From NCBI RefSeq assembly GCF_014204415.1, contig NZ_JACHLE010000002.1, positions 186,001 through 250,000 on the forward strand: a stretch of DNA of 64,000 bases, written 5' to 3'. Below, piece by piece: positions 53,350 through 62,468 of this stretch (positions are counted from its first letter, which is position 1; each line of letters begins with the position of its first letter). This DNA comes from Chryseobacterium defluvii. GTDB lineage: Bacteria; Bacteroidota; Bacteroidia; Flavobacteriales; Weeksellaceae. The position numbers were made by a program, and so were the translations under genes. The notes beneath the pieces are model-generated. The model was not told the DNA's origin and did no database searches. It saw only the letters and a list, made by a program, of their open reading frames with translations.

Positions 53350-53712
53350 ATGAAAGCATCTGTACTTTTAAAATCCTCTTTATTAACGTCTTTATTTGTC
53401 ATTTCATCCTGTGCCACTACAAAATACAGTGAGGATGTTTCCAAAAACGATTATTCTAATTTAGAAGCCGGAAAGATGTATATTGTTACCATGAAGGACG
53501 GTTCTAAAAATCAAAAAATGCTGTTCCGTAATATAGACGGTGATAAACTGATCGGTACGGCCGGCAAAAAAGACAGTACGGAGGTTATCATCCCTAAATC
53601 TAATGTGGCTGCAGTAAAGGACAGATCCAAATCAAGGGTGCTGACGGGTGCTACCGTGATCGGGGCAGCAGGTGTGGCAGCTATTGTTCTAAGCTCCAGC
53701 AGAGCAGACTAA
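53350..53712 (+). CDS. Small lipoprotein with C-terminal hydrophobic segment
   Basis: The 120-residue protein has a lipobox with Cys21 in VISSC, a compact middle part (MYIVTMKDGSKNQKMLFRN, reminiscent of short SH3-like beta barrels) and a Gly/Ala/Val-rich hydrophobic stretch near the C-terminus (TGATVIGAAGVAAIVLSS), resembling a glycine-zipper membrane segment. It could be tethered to the outer membrane by both ends. No family is recognised with confidence. Confidence 0.7.
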   Translation: MKASVLLKSSLLTSLFVISSCATTKYSEDVSKNDYSNLEAGKMYIVTMKDGSKNQKMLFRNIDGDKLIGTAGKKDSTEVIIPKSNVAAVKDRSKSRVLTGATVIGAAGVAAIVLSSSRAD

Positions 53713-53794
53713 AATAGATTTTATCTTTCAGGATAGATTTGATTTATCATTTAAAAAAATAATATACTGGTAGCCTTAAATAAATATTTAGGGC

Positions 53795-53802
53795 TATTTT
53801 TG
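53795..53802 (+). promoter_or_regulatory. -7 element directly before the MFS gene
   Basis: TATTTTTG ends 3 nt before the ATG at 53806. It overlaps the TTG at 53800 that opens the reading frame, which makes that codon an unlikely start and predicts a leaderless or near-leaderless mRNA. Confidence 0.45.
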
Positions 53803-53805
53803 TGT

Positions 53806-55041
53806 ATGATTTCGTTGACCCCGTTACAGACATTGCAAAATGTTGAATTCAGGAATCTTCTTACGGGAAGATTTTTTATTGTTTTAGCCTTCAGGATGCT
53901 TGCTACTTTATTGGGATGGTGGGTGTACCAATTGACGAAAGACCCTTTTTCTATAGGACTTATAGGGCTTTCGGAAGTAATTCCTGCGGTGAGCTGTGCT
54001 TTATATGCCGGCCATGTGATCGACATGAATGAAAAAAAGAAACTTCTGCTGATCTGTAATTATGCTTATGTTTTCCTGATAGGCTTACTCTTGATCCCGG
54101 CCTTTTTTAATTCGGAAATGCATCTTACGGGTCACCAGGTAACTTACTTTATATATGGTGTTATTTTTTTTACAGGAATTGCACGGGCTTTCATAGGTCC
54201 CATTGTTCCTTCTATGATCCCTAAGATTGTAAAAAAGGACAATTTACCCAATGCCGTAACCCTGAATCAGGCCACTTTTTTAACGTCATCAGTTTGTGGG
54301 CACGCGGCAGGGGGATTTCTTATCGGCAGCTTCGGAGTTCAATGGACCCTGGTTTTTATCATTTTATTAATTATCATAGCTTCTTTATTCTTCTGGCAGC
54401 TTAATAAACAATATTCCGAAAACAAAAACGATTCAGTAGGTGTTATTGAAAGCATGCGTGAGGGAGTAACCTACATTTTCAAAACCAAGGAAATATTAGG
54501 AGCCTTATGTCTTGATATGTTTGCCGTACTTTTTGGGGGTGCAGTAGCCATGATCCCCGTCTATGCCACTGATATTCTGAAGGTGGGCGCTGAAGGTTTC
54601 GGTTTGCTGAATGCCGCATCAGATATAGGATCCATGTGCATCATCACTATCCTGTCAATTATCCCTTTACGGAAAAACCAGGGAAAAATATTATTGGGGG
54701 TAGTGGCTGGTTTCGGACTTTGCATCATTGGTTTCGGATTGTCGCACCTTTACTGGCTTTCGTTCATGTTTCTGGTCTTAAGCGGAATGCTTGACGGCAT
54801 TTCTGTCGTCATACGCGGCACTATTGTACAACTGAAAACTCCGGATCATATCCGCGGACGCGTTCTGAGTGTAAACTCCATTTTCATTATGTCCAGCAAT
54901 GAAATGGGACAGTTTGAAAGCGGGCTGATGGCCAAGATTTTAGGTGTCGTGCGTTCTGTAGTGTTTGGCGGAAGCATGACCGTACTTATTGCATTACTCG
55001 TAGGAAGCACAAATCCCAAATTGAGAAAAATGCAATATTGA
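53806..55041 (+). CDS. MFS transporter (MFS_3/EntS-like)
   Basis: The 411-residue protein (from ATG 53806) is a 12-helix major facilitator. LQNVEFRNLLTGRFFIVLAFRMLATLLGWWVYQLT, the GLSEVIPAVSCALYAGHVID segment and a second-half repeat are typical of the MFS_3 group that includes the enterobactin exporter EntS. It probably exports a small molecule, but the substrate cannot be read from the sequence. It is monocistronic; the next gene has its own -7 element. Confidence 0.87.
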   Translation: MISLTPLQTLQNVEFRNLLTGRFFIVLAFRMLATLLGWWVYQLTKDPFSIGLIGLSEVIPAVSCALYAGHVIDMNEKKKLLLICNYAYVFLIGLLLIPAFFNSEMHLTGHQVTYFIYGVIFFTGIARAFIGPIVPSMIPKIVKKDNLPNAVTLNQATFLTSSVCGHAAGGFLIGSFGVQWTLVFIILLIIIASLFFWQLNKQYSENKNDSVGVIESMREGVTYIFKTKEILGALCLDMFAVLFGGAVAMIPVYATDILKVGAEGFGLLNAASDIGSMCIITILSIIPLRKNQGKILLGVVAGFGLCIIGFGLSHLYWLSFMFLVLSGMLDGISVVIRGTIVQLKTPDHIRGRVLSVNSIFIMSSNEMGQFESGLMAKILGVVRSVVFGGSMTVLIALLVGSTNPKLRKMQY

Positions 55042-55094
55042 TAATAATTTTATTAAAAATTTTGCAAAACATCTGATTAACCATTAATAATTTC

Positions 55095-55102
55095 TATCTT
55101 TG
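55095..55102 (+). promoter_or_regulatory. Possible -7 element before the 55123 gene
   Basis: TATCTTTG matches TAnnTTTG and lies 20 nt before the ATG at 55123. The nearest upstream TTG is 30 nt away, beyond the usual spacing. Confidence 0.42.
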
Positions 55103-55122
55103 TTTATTAAAACTTCCCCTTT

Positions 55123-55743
55123 ATGAAAAAATTTCTACTCATTGGCTTTTGCGTAGCAGGCTTCTGGGCAAGAGCTCAAGTTACTACAGAAAAAACCTTA
55201 CAACAATCTGTTTTACAGCTTAACACAGCTAAAACAGCAAATGACTATGATGTTCTTTTTAAAAAATTTTCGGAGAATGATATTTCTGAAAAATGGAAAG
55301 CACACTATTATGCAGCAGTAGCTTTATATCTTAAAACCGATCTGGCTTTAAAAAAGGGTATTAACCCGGCCCTTGCGGAACCTAATGCTCTTGCCGGCAA
55401 GTATGCCCTGAGCGCGTTGAGTGCTCAACGCAGTAATGGAGAAATCCAGACACTCTTGGGGCTCATATACCTTCAAAGGGTCCTGCTTAATGCTTCTCCA
55501 AACAAACAAAAGGATTTAAGTACCATTTCAGAGTATATCTCCAAAGCTGAAAACAGCCTTCCTGATAATCCCAGATTAATTTATCTGAAAGCCGAAATGG
55601 CCAGTAAGTTCCCTGCTAACAGCATTACCGGAAAATCAGATGCCGGTCAGCTGTATCAAAAAGCTTTAACAGGATTTGATTCTTACAGCTCTTCAGACAG
55701 TTTTGCGCCTGGCTGGGGAAAACAGCTACTTCAAAACAGATAA
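55123..55743 (+). CDS. Predicted periplasmic alpha-helical protein, unknown function
   Basis: The 206-residue protein has a signal peptide (about 1-18, cut near FWARAQ) and a helical mature part with TPR-like helix pairs (NGEIQTLLGLIYLQRVL, NPRLIYLKAEMASKF). The last residues contain APGWGKQLLQNR, common in short tetratricopeptide-like Flavobacteriia proteins. No catalytic residues are apparent. It lies 31 nt upstream of a T9SS type B adhesin-like gene and could be co-transcribed with it. Confidence 0.68.
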   Translation: MKKFLLIGFCVAGFWARAQVTTEKTLQQSVLQLNTAKTANDYDVLFKKFSENDISEKWKAHYYAAVALYLKTDLALKKGINPALAEPNALAGKYALSALSAQRSNGEIQTLLGLIYLQRVLLNASPNKQKDLSTISEYISKAENSLPDNPRLIYLKAEMASKFPANSITGKSDAGQLYQKALTGFDSYSSSDSFAPGWGKQLLQNR

Positions 55744-55774
55744 ACAGGATTTAAAAACCCAAAATTGACTAAAA

Positions 55775-57871
55775 ATGAAAAAATATATACTCATTTTTCT
55801 TTTTCTTTTCACTCAAACGATATTTGCCCAGCAGGATTGTACTACTGCCGTACCCATATGTAGTGATACCAGTGTCTCTATGCTTCCCAGCGGATCAGGA
55901 ACTGTTGATGAGGCAGAGACCGGAGGATGCCTGTTTGGTGAAAGTAACTCTTTCTGGTTTACTTTCAGTGTGCAAACAGCCGGAACATTAACTTTTCTTA
56001 TCACCCCAACAGGTCCGGGAGCGGCGGACATTGATTATGACTGGGCACTGTACGGGCCTAATCACAATTGTGCCAATGTAAATGCCACACCGCTAAGATG
56101 TTCCTATGCCGGATTATTTTCTTCCATTACTCCTCCCCTTACCGGTCTTAATATGACCGCAACAGATACTACTGAAGGCGGTGGCGGAGATGGTTTTGTA
56201 AAATACATCGATGTAGTTCCGGGACAGGTATATTATTTACTATTGAACAATTTCTCTCCAACGGTTGCACCATTCTCATTAAGTTTTGGAGGTACGGCAA
56301 CGCTACTTACTCCATTTGATTATAATTCTGCCCAGATCTATCAACCCCATCCGTTTTTGGAGCCCGGGCCTAATCAGGATGGAATAATCCCGGTGTGCGG
56401 TGATCCGGTGACTTTTGATTTTTCAACATTGACTAATCATATCATCAACGGAAATCCTAATTTTATAGTAAAATATTACGAAAGTGCCACTGACGCTTTG
56501 GATGACATTGACGTAATTACAACACCTGTCTCTGTAAATACTGCAACCACTTACCACTATGCGATTTATTATGTGGACGCGGGCAGCCCGACCAGCTTTT
56601 TAAATCAGTGCCGGGAAATAAGGACCATTAATTTTGAGGATAAGTCTTTCACATTGAATCCGGGAACTCTTACTGAATGTAATAACAATAATTCCGGAAC
56701 AGCATTATATGACCTGATGAGCGTGGATGTAGGAGCAACTCCTAACATCACATTGCAGTATTACCCTTCTATGTATCACCTTAATAACAACATCGGTGAA
56801 ATTACAGCCCCATATGCATACGTATCTCCGGAAGGGTCTGTTTTTGTAAAAGGGACGAATGAATTCGGATGTACTGCCGCTGCGCAAATCACGCTGAACT
56901 TCCACCCGACAGTAACTGTGAATGACGCTACGCTAAGATCCTGTTTCATAGAGACCAATCCGGCCACAGCATCATTCAACCTTAGTGTGGCTACAGTAAC
57001 TTTACAACTGGGAGTGACGAAAGAATATTATCCTTCTTTAGCAGATGCGGTAAACAGCACGAATCAGATTACAACCCCTACAGCATATATTGCCCCGAAT
57101 GGTGTGGTTTATGTAAAAGTAATCAATGCACAGGGGTGTTATGCAGTCGCTAAAGTAACATTAATAGTGCTTCCGCCTGTAAAATCTAACGTACTGGAAG
57201 ATAAAATCATCTGTATGGAAGACAAAACGACTTTAGATGCGGGACCAGGATTTGCGAGTTACCTTTGGAGTAACGGGCAAACCACACAAGCCATCAGCAA
57301 TGTAGGAGTAGGAACATATTGGGTAAAACTGAAAACGGGAGACTGTATCACGACACAGACCGTGAAAGTTTATCCTGCTGAACAGCCCGTTATTTCCAAT
57401 ATAGACATTTCAAGCAGTACGATCACTGTATCTGTAATTGGGGGAACAGCTCCTTATAAATATTCTATGGATAATGTAGTGTGGCAGGATTCGAATGTCT
57501 TTAATAATGTTCCGAGAGGTGATCATACCATATTTGTAAAGGATGCTTATGATTGTGAGCCTATACAGGTTACAGTCGTAGTACCGAATTTGATCAATGT
57601 AATTACACCTAACGGTGACGGAATCAATGACGCCATCGATTATTCTGCACTGGCCGGTAAACAAAATCTGATCGTAAGTGTATTTGACAGATACGGCAGC
57701 AAGATATTCCAGGCTGACAAATCCAATGGTTACAAATGGGACGGAACCACAAATGGAACGAAAAAGGTATCTACAGGAAACTACTGGTATTCTGTGACGT
57801 GGAATGAGAATGACAAGAACGGTACTCCGTATAAGTATTCCGGATGGATCATGGTAAAAAACAGAGACTAA
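55775..57871 (+). CDS. T9SS type B adhesin-like protein (gliding motility-associated C-terminal domain), paralogue 1
   Basis: The 698-residue protein has a signal peptide (about 1-19) followed at once by a Cys-containing beta domain (DCTTAVPICSDTSVS), Ig-like repeats with a C-N-N-N-x-G-T-A start and YY-S-x-V sequences, and a C-terminal gliding-motility-associated domain (about 605-698: ITPNGDGINDAIDYSAL, VFDRYGSKIFQAD, KWDGT). That domain directs type B T9SS secretion. It is paralogous throughout to the gene at 57978. A role in adhesion or surface motility is inferred. Confidence 0.88.
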   Translation: MKKYILIFLFLFTQTIFAQQDCTTAVPICSDTSVSMLPSGSGTVDEAETGGCLFGESNSFWFTFSVQTAGTLTFLITPTGPGAADIDYDWALYGPNHNCANVNATPLRCSYAGLFSSITPPLTGLNMTATDTTEGGGGDGFVKYIDVVPGQVYYLLLNNFSPTVAPFSLSFGGTATLLTPFDYNSAQIYQPHPFLEPGPNQDGIIPVCGDPVTFDFSTLTNHIINGNPNFIVKYYESATDALDDIDVITTPVSVNTATTYHYAIYYVDAGSPTSFLNQCREIRTINFEDKSFTLNPGTLTECNNNNSGTALYDLMSVDVGATPNITLQYYPSMYHLNNNIGEITAPYAYVSPEGSVFVKGTNEFGCTAAAQITLNFHPTVTVNDATLRSCFIETNPATASFNLSVATVTLQLGVTKEYYPSLADAVNSTNQITTPTAYIAPNGVVYVKVINAQGCYAVAKVTLIVLPPVKSNVLEDKIICMEDKTTLDAGPGFASYLWSNGQTTQAISNVGVGTYWVKLKTGDCITTQTVKVYPAEQPVISNIDISSSTITVSVIGGTAPYKYSMDNVVWQDSNVFNNVPRGDHTIFVKDAYDCEPIQVTVVVPNLINVITPNGDGINDAIDYSALAGKQNLIVSVFDRYGSKIFQADKSNGYKWDGTTNGTKKVSTGNYWYSVTWNENDKNGTPYKYSGWIMVKNRD

Positions 57872-57883
57872 CTGATTATATTA

Positions 57884-57909
57884 AAAGGCCGCCTTTTAGG
57901 CGGCTTTTT
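57884..57909 (+). terminator. Intrinsic terminator between adhesin paralogues
   Basis: A 9-bp stem including GCCGCC and GGCGGC (57888-57893 with 57899-57904, extended by A-T and G-T pairs) with a 5-nt loop is followed by TTTTT. Confidence 0.87.
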
Positions 57910-57948
57910 GTCCTGTTGAACAAATATTAATTTTTATTATATTTTCGC

Positions 57949-57956
57949 TATTTTTG
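57949..57956 (+). promoter_or_regulatory. Possible -7 element before adhesin paralogue 2
   Basis: TATTTTTG matches TAnnTTTG and lies 21 nt before ATG 57978. It overlaps the TTG at 57954 that opens the frame, so ATG 57978 is preferred. TTG at 57916-57918 is 30 nt away, too far for a normal -33. Confidence 0.42.
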
Positions 57957-57977
57957 TTTTATAAAAATCATTTTAAA

Positions 57978-60032
57978 ATGAGGAAATCATTATTTTTTTT
58001 AATTTTCTTTTTGACTCAATTATACTATTCACAATCAGATTGTACTTCGGCAATTCCTGTGTGTGGTAATACCGGTCTTTCCTATACCCCTACAGGGCCT
58101 GGAAATGTGGCTGAAGATCTTATGGGATGCTTATCCGATGATGAAAACTTTTCCGTATGGTACACTTTTACCATAGCTACTTCAGGAACCTTAACTTTTA
58201 CAATTGATCCTAATGACAATGGCGATGATTATGATTTTGGAGTATATGGCCCGAACCAGACATGTGGTTCATTAAGCCCACCCGTACGATGTAACTTCTC
58301 GGGAACACCGGGAAACACAGGTTTGGTTACAACTTTGACGGGAACAGCAACCAACGGTCCTTTCAGCGCTTATATGGATGTGGTAGCCGGAGAAACCTAT
58401 TATCTGGTAGTCGATAATTATAGCAATTCCCCGAACGGATTTTCTTTAGCATGGGGCGGAACAGCTACCCTTACTTCGGCTTTTACTGATCCTGCGCTTG
58501 CGCCTCATCCGTTCATTACCCCTGGAGTTCCTGCTGCCAATCCCAATGACCCTAATGAGATCTTAAAATGTGCATTACCTATGCAGTTTGATTTCACTAC
58601 TCTTACATCAGGGATCTTAAATGGTAACGTAAACTTTACCGTTACTTATCATAATACCCCAAATGATGCAATTACCGGAAATTCTCCGCTTACGATAACT
58701 ACGGTAGACGGGACTACCATATATTATTTCAGGATAAAATATCAGGACCCTACCAACCCTAATAATGCTGCCAACGGTTGTTTCCAGACAGGGAAATTTA
58801 AGTTCAGGCAAGGAAATATTGTTGCTCAGGACGCTATTGTATATGCATGTAACAATAACGGTGCAGGTACGGCTACATTTGATCTGACAAGTGCTAACGT
58901 TTTTTTAGGAGCATCTACCAAGAAATATTATGCTACGCTAAGTGATATGAATGCAGGAGTTGAAATCACCAATCCTTCCAGCTACACTTCAATAGAAAAA
59001 AATGTATACGTAAGGGTAACCTCTACCGAAGGATGTACGGATGATGCAGTGATCACCCTAACCTTCCACCCGGTAGTTGTGGTTAGAGATGCTGTACTTG
59101 AGTCCTGCTACATAGAAAGCAATATAACAACAGCAGCTTTCGACCTGAATATAGCCGATGTTTCATCTCAAAGCGGAATTACAAAAAAATTCTATAAGAC
59201 TTATAATGACGCCCTGAACCTGACGAATGAGATTGTAGGGTCCACAGCCTATATTGCCACCACAAGTGAGGTATATGTAAGAGTAATAAGCGCTAACGGA
59301 TGTTTTGCTATTTCCAAAATAAGCCTTAAAGTTCTTCCTCCTGTAAAATCATCTGTTCTGAAAGACCAGACCATTTGTATGGAAGACAGGACAACCCTGG
59401 ATGCAGGACCAGGATTTACCAGCTACGAATGGAGTACGGGAGCTACGACCCAGTCTATCTCAGGAATGGGTGTAGGATCTTACTGGGTAAAACTGCAGAC
59501 AGGAAAGTGCTTTACAATGCAGGAAGTAAAAATACATCCTTCCCAACAGCCTGTAATTGCAAGCGTTGATATTGCCAATAATACAATTACGGTGAATGTA
59601 TCCGGAGGAAAAGCTCCGTACAAGTATTCACAGGATGGTATCATCTGGCAGGATTCCAATGTATTTACCGGACTTATAAGGGGTGAAAACAAAGTATTCG
59701 TAAAAGATGATTATGATTGTACTCCTATTGAAGTTCAGGTAACAGTTCCGAATCTTCTTAACGCCATCACTCCGAACGGCGACAACGTAAATGATGTTAT
59801 AGATTATTCTGCACTGGCCTATAAGAAAAATCTGGTATTCGTCGTATTTGACAGATACGGAAACAAGTTATACCAGGCAGATAAGCTTAGAAACTTCAAA
59901 TGGGACGGGACCGCTTTCGGTAAAAAGATTATTACTGGTACTTACTGGTATACCATAACCTGGAATGAGAATGATAAAAACAATACACAGACCCAATACA
60001 GCGGCTGGGTATTGGTAAAAAACAAAGAATAA
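57978..60032 (+). CDS. T9SS type B adhesin-like protein, paralogue 2
   Basis: The 684-residue protein (from ATG 57978) has a signal peptide (about 1-18, ending YYSQ), the same SDCTSAIPVC domain as paralogue 1, Ig-like repeats (for example YYATLSDMNAG and YVRVTSTEGC) and a gliding-motility-associated C-terminal domain (ITPNGDNVNDVIDYSAL, VVFDRYGNKLYQAD). Sequence identity to paralogue 1 is strongest in the last 250 residues. Secretion by T9SS and a surface location are expected. The substrate or ligand is unknown. Confidence 0.88.
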   Translation: MRKSLFFLIFFLTQLYYSQSDCTSAIPVCGNTGLSYTPTGPGNVAEDLMGCLSDDENFSVWYTFTIATSGTLTFTIDPNDNGDDYDFGVYGPNQTCGSLSPPVRCNFSGTPGNTGLVTTLTGTATNGPFSAYMDVVAGETYYLVVDNYSNSPNGFSLAWGGTATLTSAFTDPALAPHPFITPGVPAANPNDPNEILKCALPMQFDFTTLTSGILNGNVNFTVTYHNTPNDAITGNSPLTITTVDGTTIYYFRIKYQDPTNPNNAANGCFQTGKFKFRQGNIVAQDAIVYACNNNGAGTATFDLTSANVFLGASTKKYYATLSDMNAGVEITNPSSYTSIEKNVYVRVTSTEGCTDDAVITLTFHPVVVVRDAVLESCYIESNITTAAFDLNIADVSSQSGITKKFYKTYNDALNLTNEIVGSTAYIATTSEVYVRVISANGCFAISKISLKVLPPVKSSVLKDQTICMEDRTTLDAGPGFTSYEWSTGATTQSISGMGVGSYWVKLQTGKCFTMQEVKIHPSQQPVIASVDIANNTITVNVSGGKAPYKYSQDGIIWQDSNVFTGLIRGENKVFVKDDYDCTPIEVQVTVPNLLNAITPNGDNVNDVIDYSALAYKKNLVFVVFDRYGNKLYQADKLRNFKWDGTAFGKKIITGTYWYTITWNENDKNNTQTQYSGWVLVKNKE

Positions 60033-60055
60033 TTCAGTTTTTTAAATAGTATTAA

Positions 60056-60085
60056 AAATCACCCCTTAACCGGGGTGATTTTTTT
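60056..60085 (+). terminator. Intrinsic terminator after adhesin paralogue 2
   Basis: A perfect 10-bp stem (AAATCACCCC with GGGGTGATTT, 60056-60065 and 60072-60081, 6-nt loop) runs into a T-tract. Confidence 0.87.
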
Positions 60086-60177
60086 ATCAACATACTTCAA
60101 CCCTTTATTAATAAGATTTTGAAACAATTCAGCAATAAAATGTTAGTTACTATTTTCTGATTATTTTCCAAATAAGT

Positions 60178-60185
60178 TATCTTTG
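60178..60185 (+). promoter_or_regulatory. -7 element directly before dnaB
   Basis: TATCTTTG ends 4 nt before the dnaB ATG at 60190, predicting a leaderless or near-leaderless transcript. No TTG at -33 spacing was found. Confidence 0.42.
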
Positions 60186-60189
60186 CAAC

Positions 60190-61773
60190 ATGGCTCAGAA
60201 AGAAACACTATCATCTCTTACCCACGGAAATTTTGCTAAGGAACTATCTATTTCAGATGGTAAAATGCCGCCTAATGCGGTAGACTTTGAAAGGCTGGTG
60301 ATCGGAACCTTTTTGATAGACAAGAAAGGCCTTGATTATTCTATTGACCTCCTTACCTCAGAAGTTTTCTATGACCCGAGACATCAGGTTATCTTTTCTA
60401 CCATTTTAAAATTATATGAAGGAAACCATCCGGTTGACCTTATGACCATCATTCAGGAACTTAAAAAAGAGGAAAAACTTAGTGCTGCCGGCGGTGATCA
60501 TTATATTATTGATCTTACCATGGGAGTAAGCTCCTCAGCCCATATTGAATACCACGTCCGGGTTATCCTTGAAAAATATATTTTAAGAAGCCTGATCAAC
60601 GTATCAGCCAACGTTATTGATTCTTCCTATAAAGAATCAACGGATGTGTTTGAGCTTTTGGATAAAGCCGAACAGTCATTTTTTGAAATCACCAACGGAA
60701 CCATCAAAAAAGGATTTGACACAGCAAACTCTTTAGTAAAACAAGCTATTGATACCATAAAATCATTGAAAGATAAAGAAGGGCTTTCCGGTGTGCCATC
60801 CGGATTCAGAGATTTGGATAAGGAAACCGGCGGATGGCAGAATTCCGACCTTATCATTATTGCTGCCCGTCCGGCGATGGGTAAAACTGCATTCCTGCTT
60901 TCCATGGCGAGAAATATTGCAGTAGGACACAAGATTCCTATGGCCCTTTTCTCCCTGGAGATGGCTTCGGTACAGCTTATCACAAGGATGATCGCATCAG
61001 AAACGGGTATTTCTTCCGAAAAGCTAAGAAAGGGAACCATGGCAGATGATGAATGGCAGAGGCTGTTTTCCAATGTATCGGAACTGGAAAATGCACCGCT
61101 TTTTATTGACGAAACCCCGTCCCTGTCTATCTTCGACTTCCGTGCAAAATGCCGAAGACTTGTTATGCAGCATGGAGTAAGGATCATCATGGTAGACTAC
61201 CTTCAGTTGATGACTGCAAGCAGCGGTGGAAAAGGAGCCGGAAACCGTGAACAGGAAATCGCCATGATATCCCGTTCATTAAAGGCCATTGCCAAAGAAC
61301 TGAACGTTCCTGTAATTGCCCTTTCCCAGCTGTCAAGAAGTGTTGAAACGCGTCCTGGAAAAAGACCACAACTCTCAGATTTAAGGGAATCGGGAGCCAT
61401 TGAACAGGATGCAGATATCGTATCCTTTATTTTCAGGCCGGAATATTATAAAATTGCCGTATGGGATAATGATGAGGCAGGACAGGAAAGCTCAACCGAA
61501 AACCAGGCCGAGATCATTATTGCCAAGCACAGAAACGGGGCAACGGCCGATGTAAGACTTTCTTTCATGAAGAATATTGCAAAATTCGGTGATCTGGATG
61601 CTGTGTATGGAGGAATGGGATATCCGTCATCATCCAATTTTAATGAGCCCGGCGGCTTTGACAAAATAAGAACGACCATACAGCCCGGAGCGGCTTTTGA
61701 CCTGCCTAATAATTCACAATTATCCGGTTCTTCTATGAATGACCTTGATGATGATGAAGATTTTCCATTCTAA
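60190..61773 (+). CDS. dnaB: Replicative DNA helicase DnaB
   Basis: The 527-residue protein has the DnaB N-terminal helical domain (about 25-130), Walker A ARPAMGKT (226-233), the Walker B-type VDYLQLM and the later SQLSRSVE and DLRESGAIEQDAD motifs. It unwinds DNA at the replication fork. No intein interrupts the ATPase domain. The acidic tail (SMNDLDDDEDFPF) is typical of Bacteroidota DnaB. It is transcribed with or before rnhA, which begins 55 nt downstream. Confidence 0.97.
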   Translation: MAQKETLSSLTHGNFAKELSISDGKMPPNAVDFERLVIGTFLIDKKGLDYSIDLLTSEVFYDPRHQVIFSTILKLYEGNHPVDLMTIIQELKKEEKLSAAGGDHYIIDLTMGVSSSAHIEYHVRVILEKYILRSLINVSANVIDSSYKESTDVFELLDKAEQSFFEITNGTIKKGFDTANSLVKQAIDTIKSLKDKEGLSGVPSGFRDLDKETGGWQNSDLIIIAARPAMGKTAFLLSMARNIAVGHKIPMALFSLEMASVQLITRMIASETGISSEKLRKGTMADDEWQRLFSNVSELENAPLFIDETPSLSIFDFRAKCRRLVMQHGVRIIMVDYLQLMTASSGGKGAGNREQEIAMISRSLKAIAKELNVPVIALSQLSRSVETRPGKRPQLSDLRESGAIEQDADIVSFIFRPEYYKIAVWDNDEAGQESSTENQAEIIIAKHRNGATADVRLSFMKNIAKFGDLDAVYGGMGYPSSSNFNEPGGFDKIRTTIQPGAAFDLPNNSQLSGSSMNDLDDDEDFPF

Positions 61774-61828
61774 TATTTGAAGCAATTCACTATTAAAATT
61801 TATATTCCTGTTTATAAAATTCTGAAAT

Positions 61829-62305
61829 TTGAGAATCGATATATTTACTGACGGAGCCTGCAGTGGAAATCCCGGAAAAGGAGGATATGGAATTCTTATG
61901 CGCGTTCCTGAAAAAAATTATCAGAAAACTTTTTCAAAAGGTTTCAGGAAAACCACCAACAACAGGATGGAGCTCCTCGCTGTTATTACCGCTTTGGAGA
62001 AGTTGAAATCTACGGAAAATGATATTCATATTTTTACCGATAGTAAGTACGTAGCCGATGCCATTAATCAGAACTGGATCTCCGGCTGGATAAAAAGAGG
62101 CTGGAAAAATGTCAAGAATCCCGATCTCTGGCAAAAATTTATCCCTCTTTATCAGAAACACAATCCAAAAATGCACTGGATAAAAGGCCATGCCGGACAT
62201 CCGGAAAATGAATTGTGCGACCGCCTTGCTGTGGCAGCAGCCAATTCCGGTAATCTGGAAATTGATACTTATTTTGAGAATCAGGAAAGCAATTCTCTCT
62301 TTTAA
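61829..62305 (+). CDS. rnhA: Ribonuclease HI
   Basis: The 158-residue protein has the RNase HI active site: Asp8 in FTDGACSGNPG, Glu48 in NRMELLA, Asp71 in FTDSKYV, plus His121 and Asp131 in KGHAGHPENELCDRLA. It cleaves the RNA strand of RNA-DNA hybrids. The start is TTG 61829; no ATG is available before Asp8, so this non-standard start is well supported. Confidence 0.95.
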   Translation: MRIDIFTDGACSGNPGKGGYGILMRVPEKNYQKTFSKGFRKTTNNRMELLAVITALEKLKSTENDIHIFTDSKYVADAINQNWISGWIKRGWKNVKNPDLWQKFIPLYQKHNPKMHWIKGHAGHPENELCDRLAVAAANSGNLEIDTYFENQESNSLF

Positions 62306-62468
62306 TTTTCAGAAATATCAATTTTAGCTTAATCCCATTCACTATTTTATCAATATTGTTATCATTTATTATTTAATATTAATATTTTTTAACAAAATTA
62401 ACATTAATTACACATTTATCAATTAGGATTTAATATCTTTACGTAATCTAATTATAAAGTATTCCTAA

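Noticed and set aside
60627..61190. 187-codon antisense frame within dnaB
   Set aside because: DnaB motifs on the plus strand are complete, so this frame is a by-product of its codon use.
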